Assembly (NCBI GenBank): GCA_023262125.1
Contig: JALRDT010000101.1
Span: 1-8,858, forward strand
Origin: Candidatus Nanopelagicaceae bacterium
Lineage (GTDB): Bacteria; Actinomycetota; Actinomycetes; Nanopelagicales; Nanopelagicaceae
DNA: 8,858 nucleotides
Reading direction: 5' to 3'
The notes beneath the pieces were generated by a model, which searched no databases, had not been told where the DNA came from, and saw only the letters and a list, made by a program, of their open reading frames with translations. Numbering within the stretch: position 1 is the first letter of the stretch; the number at the start of each line of letters is the position of its first letter. Both the position numbers and the translations under genes were made by a program. This document shows, piece after piece, positions 1 to 7,370 of the stretch.

Positions 1-513
1 AGAATCTGAAGCTAACTGAGATACCGCCGCACTTAATTCGCGTAAATCTGTGCCCGTTGCATTCACTAGCGCATTTACAGCAGCTGGAGAAGCTTTACGA
101 CCCAAATCTAGAAATAAATTTCTTACAAACTCTTCCTTTTCGGATTCTTTCTTTAATGGTTCGCACGCAATTATTTCTGGTTTAGCTTTCTTAATTTGAT
201 CAAGTAGCGCTTTGCCTTTCACGCCACCTTTATGTACCAAGACTAAAGTTAAAGTTGCATCGGTTGCATCTAAATATCTAGTGATTTCATTTTTTGCCTC
301 TTCAGCTAAATCCTGTAAGTCGCGCAATATAAGCGCCCGTCTCTCCGAGAAAAGAGATGGAGATAGCGCATCAGATATCTCGCCTACTGAAACTTCACCT
401 GCAAAGAGCGTAGTTATCTCAGCTCGCTCTTGTTTGAGCTCTGCCAACAATTTCCCAAGCGCACGATCTGCGAGAGCAGCTTCGGATCCAAGTAGCAGGT
501 AAATGTCTTTCAA
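1..513 (-). CDS. holA: DNA polymerase III delta subunit (HolA), N-terminal part, truncated by window edge
   Basis: HolA is the delta subunit of the clamp loader, which opens the beta sliding clamp and loads it on primed DNA in the cytoplasm. The 171 residues visible begin KDIYLLLGSEAALADRAL, the family's N-terminal 'LLxGxExxLxxxA' pattern. They continue with LVLVHKGGVKGKALLDQIKK and later GTDLRELSAAVSQLASD, both typical of actinobacterial delta proteins. A full protein would be about 320 residues, so the C-terminal half lies off the left edge. I place the start at TTG 513-511 because GGAGGG at 523-518 sits 4 nt upstream. A second in-frame TTG at 525-523 would put the Shine-Dalgarno inside the gene. 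The TTG overlaps the comEC stop (TTGA, 4 nt), which suggests translational coupling. The comEA-comEC-holA order is a known actinobacterial arrangement and supports the call. Confidence 0.9.
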   Translation of the reverse strand, partial: MKDIYLLLGSEAALADRALGKLLAELKQERAEITTLFAGEVSVGEISDALSPSLFSERRALILRDLQDLAEEAKNEITRYLDATDATLTLVLVHKGGVKGKALLDQIKKAKPEIIACEPLKKESEKEEFVRNLFLDLGRKASPAAVNALVNATGTDLRELSAAVSQLASDS

Positions 514-2432
514 GCCACCCTCCAAAGTACTGGTAATCCGAATAAGCCGACCTTACTAGATGAAACGCTACCTGTAATCGGGTCGATTGCTATGGCGCCA
601 TCTTTGTCGGTCCGCACTACCTTTTTAAATAGCTTCAAAGTCTGATCTGATGGGTGACCATATTTATTTCCCGCACCCACACTTATTATCGCCACTTCCG
701 GATTAGAAGCTTTATTGAATCTGTAATCTTGGTATTTCGATCCGTGATGAGCTACTTTCAAAAAATCCACCTTAGGTGGAGAAATCAAACTCTGAGCATC
801 TGGTTCTAAATCTCCAGTTGTTAATATCGAATAATAATTTGTTGTTATTAGCGCAACAATGCTCTGATTATTTATCTCGCTACCATCGCCACCGTTGTCT
901 GTAAAGTAATGAGAACCACTATCCGGCCATAAGAATTCAATTCTCATCTCACCCAAATTCAGAATTTCTCCACGCGTTGCATTCTGAATTATTCGCCCTA
1001 CTTTTCTGCCATTCGTTGCGCCAACCAATCCTCCTACATGATCAGCGTGCTGATGAGTAAGAATTAAAATTGGTATTTCATGAATGGATAAATTCTTTAG
1101 ACATTGGTCAATTAATTTGGGATCTGGACCCACATCTATAACCACCGCGCTATTTGGAGCGTTCTTTAATACAAGAGCATCACCTTGCCCTACATCGCAA
1201 TTTGCTATTTGCCAATCATTATTAGGCCAACGTTGCAAATAAGTCATTAACAAAATTAATGGTATTAAGAGAATTAAATATCTTCGACCAAAATAAATAA
1301 TAACCGCTATTACAATTAATAAAAATGAGTTCTTCAAATTTATAACTGGAAATTCTGCCGCGCGATAAGCAATTTTAGTAATCAAGCTCGCTGGAATTTT
1401 AGCGATGGTAATCAAAATTGGAGCTATGGGTGGTGTAAGCGCGGCTATAAATCCCAGAATTGTTACCGGTGCAACTAGTGGTGCTGCAAGAACATTCGCG
1501 ATTACTGATGTAATTGAAAGATATCCGCTTAAGGAAACGATTATTGGTGAACAGAGCAAAGTAGCCGCTATTGGTTCGGCAAAACCTTTTGGCGCTTTGA
1601 TTTTTGGCGCAATAAGAAGCAAGCCAGCTGTAGCTAGTACCGAAAGTGCAAACCCTGGATCTCGAGATTGCCAAGGATCTGCAATCACCACAACTGCAAT
1701 CGAAAAACCTAAAGATGGAATGGAATCACTTCTCTGCCTATGAGATTTGGCAAAAATAACCACAGCGGCCATCGCTGCAGCGCGAAGAACTGAAGGTGAA
1801 GGTCGCACGAGACCAATGAAAGCAATCAGCGCAACCGAAGTTACTGCCAACCGAATTCGAACTCTTTTAATTGGAAATTGCATCAACCAAAGTAGAAACG
1901 AACTAATGATTGCGAAATTTGCGCCACTGACTGCAGTTAGATGTGTTAATCCAGAACGTCGCATAGCATCAGTAAAAGATGCACTCTGCAAAGATGTATC
2001 ACCTAACACCATTCCAGGTATTAATGGTTCACTAAGAGATACTTCTCGCAAGCCTTCTCTAATTTTCCCTAGCTTTCGTTGCCACCATGAAGCTTCTTCA
2101 ATTAATTGAAATTTCTCCCAAGACAAAAATAGCGCCGCTACACGCGGTTCGTCACTTTCAAATAACTTTCCTGTAGCTTTGAATTTAGTAGTTGGAAGAT
2201 ACTCATCTCCAAGACCTATAACTCGGACCGGAACTCCTTTAGCCTTTGCAATAAACGAAATTTTTCCGGAAGAAGTCTTTTTAGGATCAGTAGTCACAGT
2301 AAAATTCAAAGTAACTTTCTCTCCAATTAGCTTGTGAATATCAGAGTTATCCAAAGAAACTTCCCTAATACTCATCACCGATGCGCCAACTATTAGCGCA
2401 AGCACCACGACTCGGCTCTTTCGTCTAGTCAA
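510..2432 (-). CDS. comEC: ComEC/Rec2-type DNA uptake channel with metallo-beta-lactamase domain
   Basis: ComEC is the inner-membrane channel that brings single-stranded DNA into the cytoplasm during natural transformation. Numbering from TTG 2432-2430 (640 residues), I see an OB-like DUF4131 region (about 31-110). A multi-span competence domain follows (about 150-400), containing the hallmark GLTHLTAVSGANFAII (161-176). The C-terminal metallo-beta-lactamase domain (about 405-640) has CDVGQGDALVL, the metal motif HQHADH (460-465), Asp541 in TTGDLE, and HHGS at 562-565. All key metal ligands appear intact, so the nuclease-like domain is probably active. The canonical TTG is a poor start: it has no good Shine-Dalgarno, and the frame upstream encodes the family's missing first membrane segments (separate entry at 2433-2558). 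The true protein is probably about 677-682 residues. It follows comEA and precedes holA with a 4-nt overlap. Identity is certain; only the start is in doubt. Confidence 0.93.
   Translation of the reverse strand: MTRRKSRVVVLALIVGASVMSIREVSLDNSDIHKLIGEKVTLNFTVTTDPKKTSSGKISFIAKAKGVPVRVIGLGDEYLPTTKFKATGKLFESDEPRVAALFLSWEKFQLIEEASWWQRKLGKIREGLREVSLSEPLIPGMVLGDTSLQSASFTDAMRRSGLTHLTAVSGANFAIISSFLLWLMQFPIKRVRIRLAVTSVALIAFIGLVRPSPSVLRAAAMAAVVIFAKSHRQRSDSIPSLGFSIAVVVIADPWQSRDPGFALSVLATAGLLLIAPKIKAPKGFAEPIAATLLCSPIIVSLSGYLSITSVIANVLAAPLVAPVTILGFIAALTPPIAPILITIAKIPASLITKIAYRAAEFPVINLKNSFLLIVIAVIIYFGRRYLILLIPLILLMTYLQRWPNNDWQIANCDVGQGDALVLKNAPNSAVVIDVGPDPKLIDQCLKNLSIHEIPILILTHQHADHVGGLVGATNGRKVGRIIQNATRGEILNLGEMRIEFLWPDSGSHYFTDNGGDGSEINNQSIVALITTNYYSILTTGDLEPDAQSLISPPKVDFLKVAHHGSKYQDYRFNKASNPEVAIISVGAGNKYGHPSDQTLKLFKKVVRTDKDGAIAIDPITGSVSSSKVGLFGLPVLWRVA
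518..523 (-). promoter_or_regulatory. Ribosome binding site of holA inside the comEC 3' end
   Basis: GGAGGG on the transcript strand lies 4 nt before TTG 513. It decides the holA start in favour of 513 over the other in-frame TTG at 525. The site lies within the last comEC codons, so holA translation is probably linked to comEC translation. Confidence 0.65.
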
Positions 2433-2558
2433 AAGCGAGAGCGCACCTGCTATTAAACAGATGCGCCACGGTGCAATCCAACTTTGAATTAGCGCACCTA
2501 TCCAAATAGATACGCCAATTAAAGCTAGACGCGAATCTTGGATCTGAACTTCTCTAAT
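2433..2558 (-). other. comEC: Probable N-terminal extension of ComEC with non-canonical start
   Basis: Upstream of TTG 2432 the comEC frame stays open to a TGA inside comEA and encodes a hydrophobic stretch. It contains DSRLALIGVSIWIGALIQSW, then WRICLIAGALSLLTRRKS, running directly into the accepted ComEC sequence. This matches the usual ComEC N-terminus: a short 'D-x-R-L' lead, two close membrane spans, a basic turn and a third span. Between the TGA and TTG 2432 there is no ATG, GTG, TTG or CTG codon in frame. The best candidates are ATC at 2543-2541 (a weak AGAGAAG lies a few bases upstream, and it gives a start of I/M-QDSRLAL) and ATT at 2558-2556. Either would overlap the 3' end of comEA by 19 to 34 nt. 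A sequence error or a truncated but functional protein cannot be excluded. Confidence 0.6.
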
Positions 2559-3130
2559 GTTGAAGCGCCAATCCCTTGTACTTTGCGTAAATCATCGATG
2601 CTCTGGAAATTTCCATTTGATTTTCGATAATCGATGATTCTGCTCGCCAAAACTGGACCGATTCCGGGAAGTTTCTCCAACTCTTTAGCTATCGCCCGGT
2701 TGATACTTAAAATTCCGTTTAGCGCAGTTGAGCTTCTAAGAACTGATCTTGAAGTCGTAATAGTCATTTTTCTATCTACATAAATCTGTTCACCATCTTT
2801 GACCATGCGCGCTTGATTTAGATATGAAAGATCTGCGCTCAGTTTGGCTCCACCTGCAGCTTTAATCGCATCATTTACTCGGGAATTAGTTGGTAGTTCG
2901 TAAACCCCAGGGCTTTTAACATCTCCTTGAACGTCAACAACGATCATTGGCGGCGCAACGATTGTAGGCACTTGTGGCGCTATGGCTTCGGCGTCATGTG
3001 GTTTAAATATGAAGAATGCACTTAAGGAAATTGCAAATATTGCGCACGCCCCAAGAGCTTTGCGTTGTGTATCAGTGAAATTAACATCGCGCCACCATAA
3101 ACGGAGCGCATCAATAGTTCTTGTCTGCAT
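2525..3130 (-). CDS. comEA: ComEA-family DNA-binding competence protein
   Basis: ComEA is a membrane-anchored DNA receptor that binds incoming double-stranded DNA outside the cell membrane and hands it to ComEC. The 201-residue protein has a basic cytoplasmic N-terminus, one membrane span (about 25-42, ALGACAIFAISLSAFFIF), a short Pro/Ala linker, and an SLBB domain (about 62-119, with VDVQGDVKSPGVYELP). The C-terminal helix-hairpin-helix pair has hairpins LPGIGPVLASRI (154-165) and VQGIGASTLEKF (184-195). The usual 'INxNTA' lead into the hairpins reads SINRAIAKEL here, a mild variant. The ATG at 3130-3128 is the only reasonable start. It has no Shine-Dalgarno and lies in the downstream arm of a perfect 9-bp inverted repeat. 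The gene follows leuS after 61 bp and overlaps the probable start of comEC. Confidence 0.93.
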   Translation of the reverse strand: MQTRTIDALRLWWRDVNFTDTQRKALGACAIFAISLSAFFIFKPHDAEAIAPQVPTIVAPPMIVVDVQGDVKSPGVYELPTNSRVNDAIKAAGGAKLSADLSYLNQARMVKDGEQIYVDRKMTITTSRSVLRSSTALNGILSINRAIAKELEKLPGIGPVLASRIIDYRKSNGNFQSIDDLRKVQGIGASTLEKFRSKIRV

Positions 3131-3152
3131 GGAAATAATGAAACCATGCAGA
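3124..3152 (-). promoter_or_regulatory. 9-bp perfect inverted repeat enclosing the comEA start codon
   Basis: On the transcript strand the arms are TCTGCATGG and CCATGCAGA, separated by an 11-nt AT-rich loop. The comEA ATG lies within the second arm, so the hairpin would pair the start codon. No U-run follows, so it is not an intrinsic terminator. It could be a translational lock on comEA, or a two-fold symmetric DNA site for a dimeric regulator. The repeat is seen directly; the function is inference. Confidence 0.45.
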
Positions 3153-3191
3153 GTTTGTGGATTGCTTGGAAAATTAAATGATTGGGGAAAA

Positions 3192-5663
3192 CTAGTTAGG
3201 TATAACTAAGTTAACTAATTTTGGTGCGCGAGTAATGATTTTTATCGGCTTTACACCATCAAGGGCAGCATTAATCGAAGGATTCGCTAGCGCTAAAGCT
3301 TCAAGTTCAGTATCAGTGATAGTTGGTGAAACCTCAATACGCTCTTTGATTTTTCCGTTTATTTGCAGAACTGCTGTTACAGCATCTGCCACTAATAGTG
3401 ATTCATCAACAATTGGCCAGCCCGCAAGTGCCACTGATGGTTTATGACCTAACCGCTCCCACATCTCTTCAGCGGTAAATGGCGCAACGAGTGACAACAT
3501 AATGGCGATCGCTTCTGCAGCTTCACGCACAGCTGGATCTGCTGCGCCACAGCCAGTATCGATCGCTTTACGAGTTGCGTTAACTAATTCCATAACGCGA
3601 GCAATTGCTACGTTAAATCGGAATGATTCGACTGCAAATGCTGCATCGTGAAGCGCCTTATGGGTTGCTTTACGTAGCTCCAAATTACCCTTGGTGAAAT
3701 CAATTCCGGGAGCACTTGTTACATCGCCGGATAGACGCCATGCTCTTGATAGAAATTTAACAGATCCTGATGGTGAAACTTCAGCCCAATCAACATCATC
3801 TTCAGGTGGGCCTGCAAAAACCATTGTTAAACGAATCGCATCGACACCGTGATTCTGTAATTCATCTGACAAGCGAACTAAGTTGCCACGAGACTTTGAC
3901 ATTGCAGAGCCATCCATGATGACCATGCCTTGGTTGAGCAAACGGGTAAATGGCTCATTGAATTTAACCATTCCCATGTCAAATAAAACTTTGGTAAAGA
4001 AGCGGCTGTAAAGAAGATGCAAAATAGCGTGCGTTACGCCGCCCACATATTGATCTACTGGCAACCACTCTTCAATTTTCTTCTGATCAAAAGGCGCCTC
4101 TGGATTAGTTGGGTCTGCATAACGTAAGTAGTACCAAGATGAATCAACGAAAGTATCCATAGTGTCTGCATCGCGTTTTGCCGGACCACCGCATTTTGGA
4201 CAAGGAACATTTACCCAATCATCGGCTGCACCAAGTGGAGAACTACCTTTGGGTTTTAAATCTAAACCTGCAGCTGGTGGCAATTTAACTGGTAATTGCT
4301 CAAGCGGAACTGGTACCTCTTTGCACTTTGGACAATGAATAATTGGAATTGGTGTTCCCCAATAGCGTTGGCGAGAAATCAACCAATCACGTAAACGGTA
4401 ATTATTAGATGCTGATGCTAATTTTTTCTCTTCTAATATTGAGATAATTTTTGCGATTGCATCAGACTTATTTAAACCATTTAATTCGCCAGAATTGATT
4501 AATTTTCCATCTCCGCCAGTTGCAATGCCTGAAAGATTGGGATCCTCTTCTCCGGTTTCAACAACTACGCGCACTGGTAAATTCATGGCTTTAGCGAAAT
4601 CTAAATCGCGTTGATCATGTGCTGGCACAGCCATAATTGCGCCAGTTCCGTAATCTGCCAAGACATAATCTGAAGCCCAAATAGGTAATTTTTCACCATT
4701 TACCGGATTTATTGCATATCGCTGTAAGAAAACACCGGTCTTTGGTCTATCAGTAGCTAAACGTTCGATATCTGATGCGGCACGAACTTTGTCCAGATAA
4801 CTCTCAAAATCTGCTTTTGCAGGCGATGCGCTTGCAAGCTCTGTGGCCAATTCAGAATCAGCTGCAACCACCATAAAGGTAGCGCCAAATAAAGTATCTG
4901 GTCTAGTTGTGTAAATTGAAATTGGCTCATCGCGCCCTTCAATTTGGAAAGTTACATTTGCACCAGAAGAGCGACCAATCCAATTTCGTTGCATCAATAG
5001 AACTTTGTCTGGCCACTTACCTTCCAATTGCGCCATGTCATCAAGTAAACGATCAGCGTAATCAGTAATTTTGAAATACCACTGATTTAACTTCTTCTTA
5101 GTAACTGCAGTGTCGCAACGTTCACATAGACCTGCTACAACTTGTTCATTAGCTAATACAGTTTGGCAATCTGGACACCAGTTAACGGCGGAATCTTTGC
5201 GATAGGCAAGACCGCGTTCGTACATCTTAAGAAATAGCCATTGATTCCATTTGTAATATTCGGGATCACATGTATTGAAAACGCGATCCCAATCAAAGGA
5301 ACATGCATAACGGCGCATTGATGCCTTTTGCACTGAGATGTTTTCGTAAGTCCAACCAACTGGATCAATGCCGCGTTTGATAGCTGCATTCTCAGCTGGC
5401 AAACCAAATGCATCCCAGCCAATTGGATGCATAACGTTAAAACCTTTTTGTGCCCAGTAACGAGCAATCACATCACCAAGTGCATAAGCCTCTGCATGGC
5501 CCATATGTAAATCACCTGAAGGATATGGAAACATATCAAGAACATATTTTTTTGGACGTGAATCATCTGGGCGACCAGAGCGAAATGGTGCAATTTGATC
5601 CCAAATTGGTAACCACTTCTCTTGAACATAAGCGAAGTCATACGCTTGATGTTCGGTACTCAT
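3192..5663 (-). CDS. leuS: Leucyl-tRNA synthetase
   Basis: LeuS charges tRNA-Leu with leucine in the cytoplasm and edits mischarged tRNA. The 823-residue protein has the length and order of the bacterial type. The class I HIGH-type motif is HMGH (53-56). A first zinc site has Cys163, Cys166, Cys180 and Cys183. The CP1 editing domain contains TTRPDTLFG (252-260) and [13 protein letters not shown] (345-357). A second Cys pair set lies at 444/447 and 488/491. The KMSKS loop reads AMSKS (587-591), so the first lysine is replaced by alanine while the second lysine is kept. A C-terminal anticodon-binding region and tail end in VNLVIPN. I start at ATG 5663-5661 because AAGGAG at 5674-5669 is 5 nt upstream. 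The open frame runs on into the tRNA but is not coding there. tRNA-Ala lies 21 nt upstream. Confidence 0.97.
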   Translation of the reverse strand: MSTEHQAYDFAYVQEKWLPIWDQIAPFRSGRPDDSRPKKYVLDMFPYPSGDLHMGHAEAYALGDVIARYWAQKGFNVMHPIGWDAFGLPAENAAIKRGIDPVGWTYENISVQKASMRRYACSFDWDRVFNTCDPEYYKWNQWLFLKMYERGLAYRKDSAVNWCPDCQTVLANEQVVAGLCERCDTAVTKKKLNQWYFKITDYADRLLDDMAQLEGKWPDKVLLMQRNWIGRSSGANVTFQIEGRDEPISIYTTRPDTLFGATFMVVAADSELATELASASPAKADFESYLDKVRAASDIERLATDRPKTGVFLQRYAINPVNGEKLPIWASDYVLADYGTGAIMAVPAHDQRDLDFAKAMNLPVRVVVETGEEDPNLSGIATGGDGKLINSGELNGLNKSDAIAKIISILEEKKLASASNNYRLRDWLISRQRYWGTPIPIIHCPKCKEVPVPLEQLPVKLPPAAGLDLKPKGSSPLGAADDWVNVPCPKCGGPAKRDADTMDTFVDSSWYYLRYADPTNPEAPFDQKKIEEWLPVDQYVGGVTHAILHLLYSRFFTKVLFDMGMVKFNEPFTRLLNQGMVIMDGSAMSKSRGNLVRLSDELQNHGVDAIRLTMVFAGPPEDDVDWAEVSPSGSVKFLSRAWRLSGDVTSAPGIDFTKGNLELRKATHKALHDAAFAVESFRFNVAIARVMELVNATRKAIDTGCGAADPAVREAAEAIAIMLSLVAPFTAEEMWERLGHKPSVALAGWPIVDESLLVADAVTAVLQINGKIKERIEVSPTITDTELEALALANPSINAALDGVKPIKIITRAPKLVNLVIPN
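3193..3208 (-). repeat. Short inverted repeat at the leuS 3' end, possible weak attenuator
   Basis: TAGTTA and TAACTA flank a 4-nt spacer over the last leuS codons and stop. On the transcript this is a 6-bp stem, extendable by one G-U pair, followed by UUUU and then CCCC. The stem has only one G-C pair per arm, so it would be a weak terminator at best. It could partly separate leuS from the competence genes. Confidence 0.2.
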
Positions 5664-5668
5664 TTTCG

Positions 5669-5674
5669 CTCCTT
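5669..5674 (-). promoter_or_regulatory. Ribosome binding site of leuS
   Basis: AAGGAG lies 5 nt before ATG 5663. It is the best Shine-Dalgarno in this part of the window. It fixes the leuS start against a longer reading that would run into the tRNA gene. Confidence 0.75.
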
Positions 5675-5684
5675 CAACTCTTTG

Positions 5685-5757
5685 TGGACCTGAGGGGACT
5701 TGAACCCCTGACCCCTTGCATGCCATGCAAGTGCGCTACCAGCTGCGCCACAGGCCC
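5685..5757 (-). tRNA. tRNA-Ala (anticodon GGC)
   Basis: I folded this by eye. The acceptor stem GGGCCTG pairs with CAGGTCC, including the G3:U70 wobble that marks alanine tRNAs. A D-arm of GCGC/GCGC follows. The anticodon stem CTTGC/GCAAG closes the 7-nt loop ATGGCAT, whose central triplet is GGC (reads alanine codon GCC). The T-arm is AGGGG/CCCCT around TTCAAGT. The discriminator base is A. The molecule is 73 nt and the 3' CCA is not encoded, so it must be added by CCA-adding enzyme. It lies between the phosphatase gene and leuS on the same strand. Confidence 0.97.
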
Positions 5758-5778
5758 AATAACTAGCAACAGGCAGGA

Positions 5779-5784
5779 ATTCTA
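5779..5784 (-). promoter_or_regulatory. Possible -10 box for tRNA-Ala/leuS
   Basis: TAGAAT on the transcript strand lies in the 40-bp gap between the phosphatase stop and the tRNA 5' end, about 21 nt upstream of the tRNA. It fits the TANNNT actinobacterial -10 pattern, but I see no good -35 box at 17-18 bp. This is a weak call. Confidence 0.25.
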
Positions 5785-5797
5785 CAAGCGAATAAAA

Positions 5798-6451
5798 CTA
5801 CTTCTCGCCACCTGATTCTTCGCCAAATATCGGCTCAGGTAGAGATCCTGAATTATGTTCTACCAAATTCCAACCTCTAGGCGTTGTTGAAAGAATTGAC
5901 CAAGCTGCATTTGATAATCCACCAATTGAGCCCCAAGTTGTCATTGGTAGATTTAACATGGAACCAAGAATGCACCTTGCAGTTCCACCATGAGTTGCCA
6001 CAATTAAAGTTTGGTTAGTTTTACCTTCTAGAGCTTCATAAATAGCTGCCGTTGCACGCGCTGCTACATCGCTTCTGCGTTCACCCACATCACCAGCAGG
6101 ATTATCATCACCATCAATCCAACGAATAAAGTTTTCGATATCGGTTTCGCGAATGGCATCACCTGTTTTGCCTTCCCAATTTCCACCATCGGTCTCGCGC
6201 AAACGTATATCTTTTTTGATTTCTAATCCAACTAAATCGGCCAATGCTTTAGCTGTTGAATATGCTCTAGATAAATCACTTGAAATAATCTCTGTTGGAG
6301 ATAATCCCGTCAATAATTTACCTGCTCTAGTAACTTGTGAAATTCCGGTTTCATTTAAAGGAATATCGGTAGACCCTTGGAAGCGATTTGCAATATTCCA
6401 ATCTGTTTGGCCGTGTCGCCAGAGAACTATCTTGTTGTGATTATGACTCAC
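5798..6451 (-). CDS. Histidine phosphatase (phosphoglycerate mutase-like), probable glucosyl-3-phosphoglycerate phosphatase
   Basis: This is a cytoplasmic histidine-phosphatase (RHG) family enzyme of 217 residues. The phospho-acceptor motif is LWRHGQT, with Arg12 and His13. Arg62 lies in SSDLSRAYSTA, the proton-donor glutamate is probably Glu86 in RLRETDGGNWEG, and the second catalytic histidine is His154 in VATHGG. All catalytic residues are present. In mycobacteria the gene next to nadD and rsfS in this order is GpgP, which dephosphorylates glucosyl-3-phosphoglycerate in methylglucose polysaccharide synthesis. The same order here suggests that role, but the family is promiscuous and the substrate is not proved. 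The start is GTG 6451-6449, 6 nt after the rsfS stop, with AGGTGAGG just upstream overlapping the rsfS end. A tRNA gene follows 40 bp later. Confidence 0.9.
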   Translation of the reverse strand: MSHNHNKIVLWRHGQTDWNIANRFQGSTDIPLNETGISQVTRAGKLLTGLSPTEIISSDLSRAYSTAKALADLVGLEIKKDIRLRETDGGNWEGKTGDAIRETDIENFIRWIDGDDNPAGDVGERRSDVAARATAAIYEALEGKTNQTLIVATHGGTARCILGSMLNLPMTTWGSIGGLSNAAWSILSTTPRGWNLVEHNSGSLPEPIFGEESGGEK

Positions 6452-6457
6452 GGCGCC

Positions 6458-6820
6458 TCACCTAGTTTCATCAATATGTAAGGGAATGGTTGGACAATCA
6501 TTCCAAAGTCGATCCAACATATAATACCTACGTAAGTTTTCAGATTGGATATGTACTACTAAGTCAGAGTAATCAATTAAAATCCACTCTTCGCCATTTT
6601 CACGACGAACTGGTTTCTCATTAATATCCTTTAATTTTTCTTCTATTTCATCCGCAATAGCTTCAACTTGCTTAGGATTATTTCCGGACACGATCAAAAA
6701 AGCTTCAGAAAGCAAACTTTGATCTGAAAGATCAATTGCCACTAAATCAGTTCCTAATTTATTTACTGCAGCTTGAGCGGCGATATCTAATTCTTTGCGC
6801 ACTAATTCACTTACTGGCAT
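6458..6820 (-). CDS. rsfS: Ribosome silencing factor RsfS (Iojap family)
   Basis: RsfS binds ribosomal protein L14 on the large subunit and blocks joining with the small subunit, which lowers translation in starvation. The 120-residue product has the family core: the helix ELDIAAQAAVNKLGTDLVAIDL, then FLIVSGNNPKQVEAIADEIEEKL, and the signature WILIDYSDLVVHI followed by LRRYYMLDRLW. I choose ATG 6820-6818 because AAAGGAAG lies just upstream (6832-6825) and the product then begins MPVSELVRKEL as family members do. A longer frame to 6868 would add 16 residues with no family support. It overlaps the nadD 3' end by 14 nt, which implies coupled translation. The nadD-rsfS pair is widely conserved in bacteria. 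Confidence 0.95.
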   Translation of the reverse strand: MPVSELVRKELDIAAQAAVNKLGTDLVAIDLSDQSLLSEAFLIVSGNNPKQVEAIADEIEEKLKDINEKPVRRENGEEWILIDYSDLVVHIQSENLRRYYMLDRLWNDCPTIPLHIDETR

Positions 6821-7370
6821 ATAACTTCCTTTCGGTGATGAACTTTCGTACGCTGGGAGAAATTCCATTTAATTGTTTGTCGTTCCTAATTTGTGTTGCC
6901 GAGATATCTAAGGCACCAATATCTATTCCATCGCCATCATCGCCTGGGCGATCAATCACAATAAAATTGACCTTTTCTTGCAACTCTTCATGTCTATGCC
7001 ATTTTTCAATATTGGCATAGGCATCACTGCCAATAATCCAATAAAGCTCTTTCTCGCCACTTACAGAATTTTCTATCTCTTCGACTGTGTCAAAAGCAAA
7101 ACTTGGGCCATCTCTTTTAATTTCAATATCGCTCGTATAGACAGAATCTTTTATATCCTTAGGTAAATCTTCAATTGCTAATTTACACATTTCTAATCTT
7201 GTTGCGCCATCAACAGTAGGCCCAGCTTCTCTAAGTAGAGGTTGACCGGCAGGGATCAAAATAATTTGATCAACTATTTTGCGCGAGAGAAGTTCGACAA
7301 TTACTCGTAGATGTCCATTGTGGATGGGATCGAAGGTCCCTCCGTACAAACCAATTCGTTTAGCGGTCAA
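6807..7370 (-). CDS. nadD: Nicotinate-nucleotide adenylyltransferase NadD
   Basis: NadD joins nicotinate mononucleotide with ATP to make nicotinate adenine dinucleotide, a late step of NAD synthesis in the cytoplasm. The 187-residue protein has the nucleotidyltransferase motif GGTFDPIHNGH (10-20), YWIIGSDAYANIEKWHR in the middle (110-126), and the second signature ISATQIR (156-162) before the C-terminal VRKFITERKLY. Length is normal for the family. The start must be TTG 7370-7368: an in-frame TAA lies only four codons upstream, and the first motif begins at residue 10. No Shine-Dalgarno is visible, so initiation probably depends on ribosomes leaving the small overlapping gene (11 nt overlap). 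The rsfS gene overlaps the 3' end by 14 nt. Confidence 0.96.
   Translation of the reverse strand: MTAKRIGLYGGTFDPIHNGHLRVIVELLSRKIVDQIILIPAGQPLLREAGPTVDGATRLEMCKLAIEDLPKDIKDSVYTSDIEIKRDGPSFAFDTVEEIENSVSGEKELYWIIGSDAYANIEKWHRHEELQEKVNFIVIDRPGDDGDGIDIGALDISATQIRNDKQLNGISPSVRKFITERKLYASK

Noticed and set aside
2360..2558. Near-repeat ATTAGAGAAGTT (2558-2547) and ATTAGGGAAGTT on either side of the comEC 5' region
   Set aside because: The two 12-mers differ by one base and the flanks do not match. This is likely chance rather than a duplication.
2525..2590. Programmed -1 frameshift joining ComEA and ComEC
   Set aside because: No heptamer of the slippery type was found in the comEA frame after the last TGA in the comEC frame, and no family precedent for a fusion is known to me. 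Rare-codon initiation is simpler.
3124..3152. Intrinsic terminator after leuS
   Set aside because: The stem is good, but it is followed by comEA codons without a U-run, so intrinsic termination is unlikely.
5664..5726. Longer leuS reading starting at 5726
   Set aside because: The extra 21 residues are translated from the tRNA-Ala gene. A strong Shine-Dalgarno and the family N-terminus fix the start at 5663.
5658..5800. T-box or leucine leader upstream of leuS
   Set aside because: The space upstream is filled by a tRNA gene and only 21 nt remain. There is no room for a T-box or a leader peptide with an attenuator.
6821..6868. Longer rsfS reading starting at 6868
   Set aside because: The extra 16 residues overlap nadD coding sequence and do not resemble RsfS. 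The AAAGGAAG before ATG 6820 supports the shorter form.
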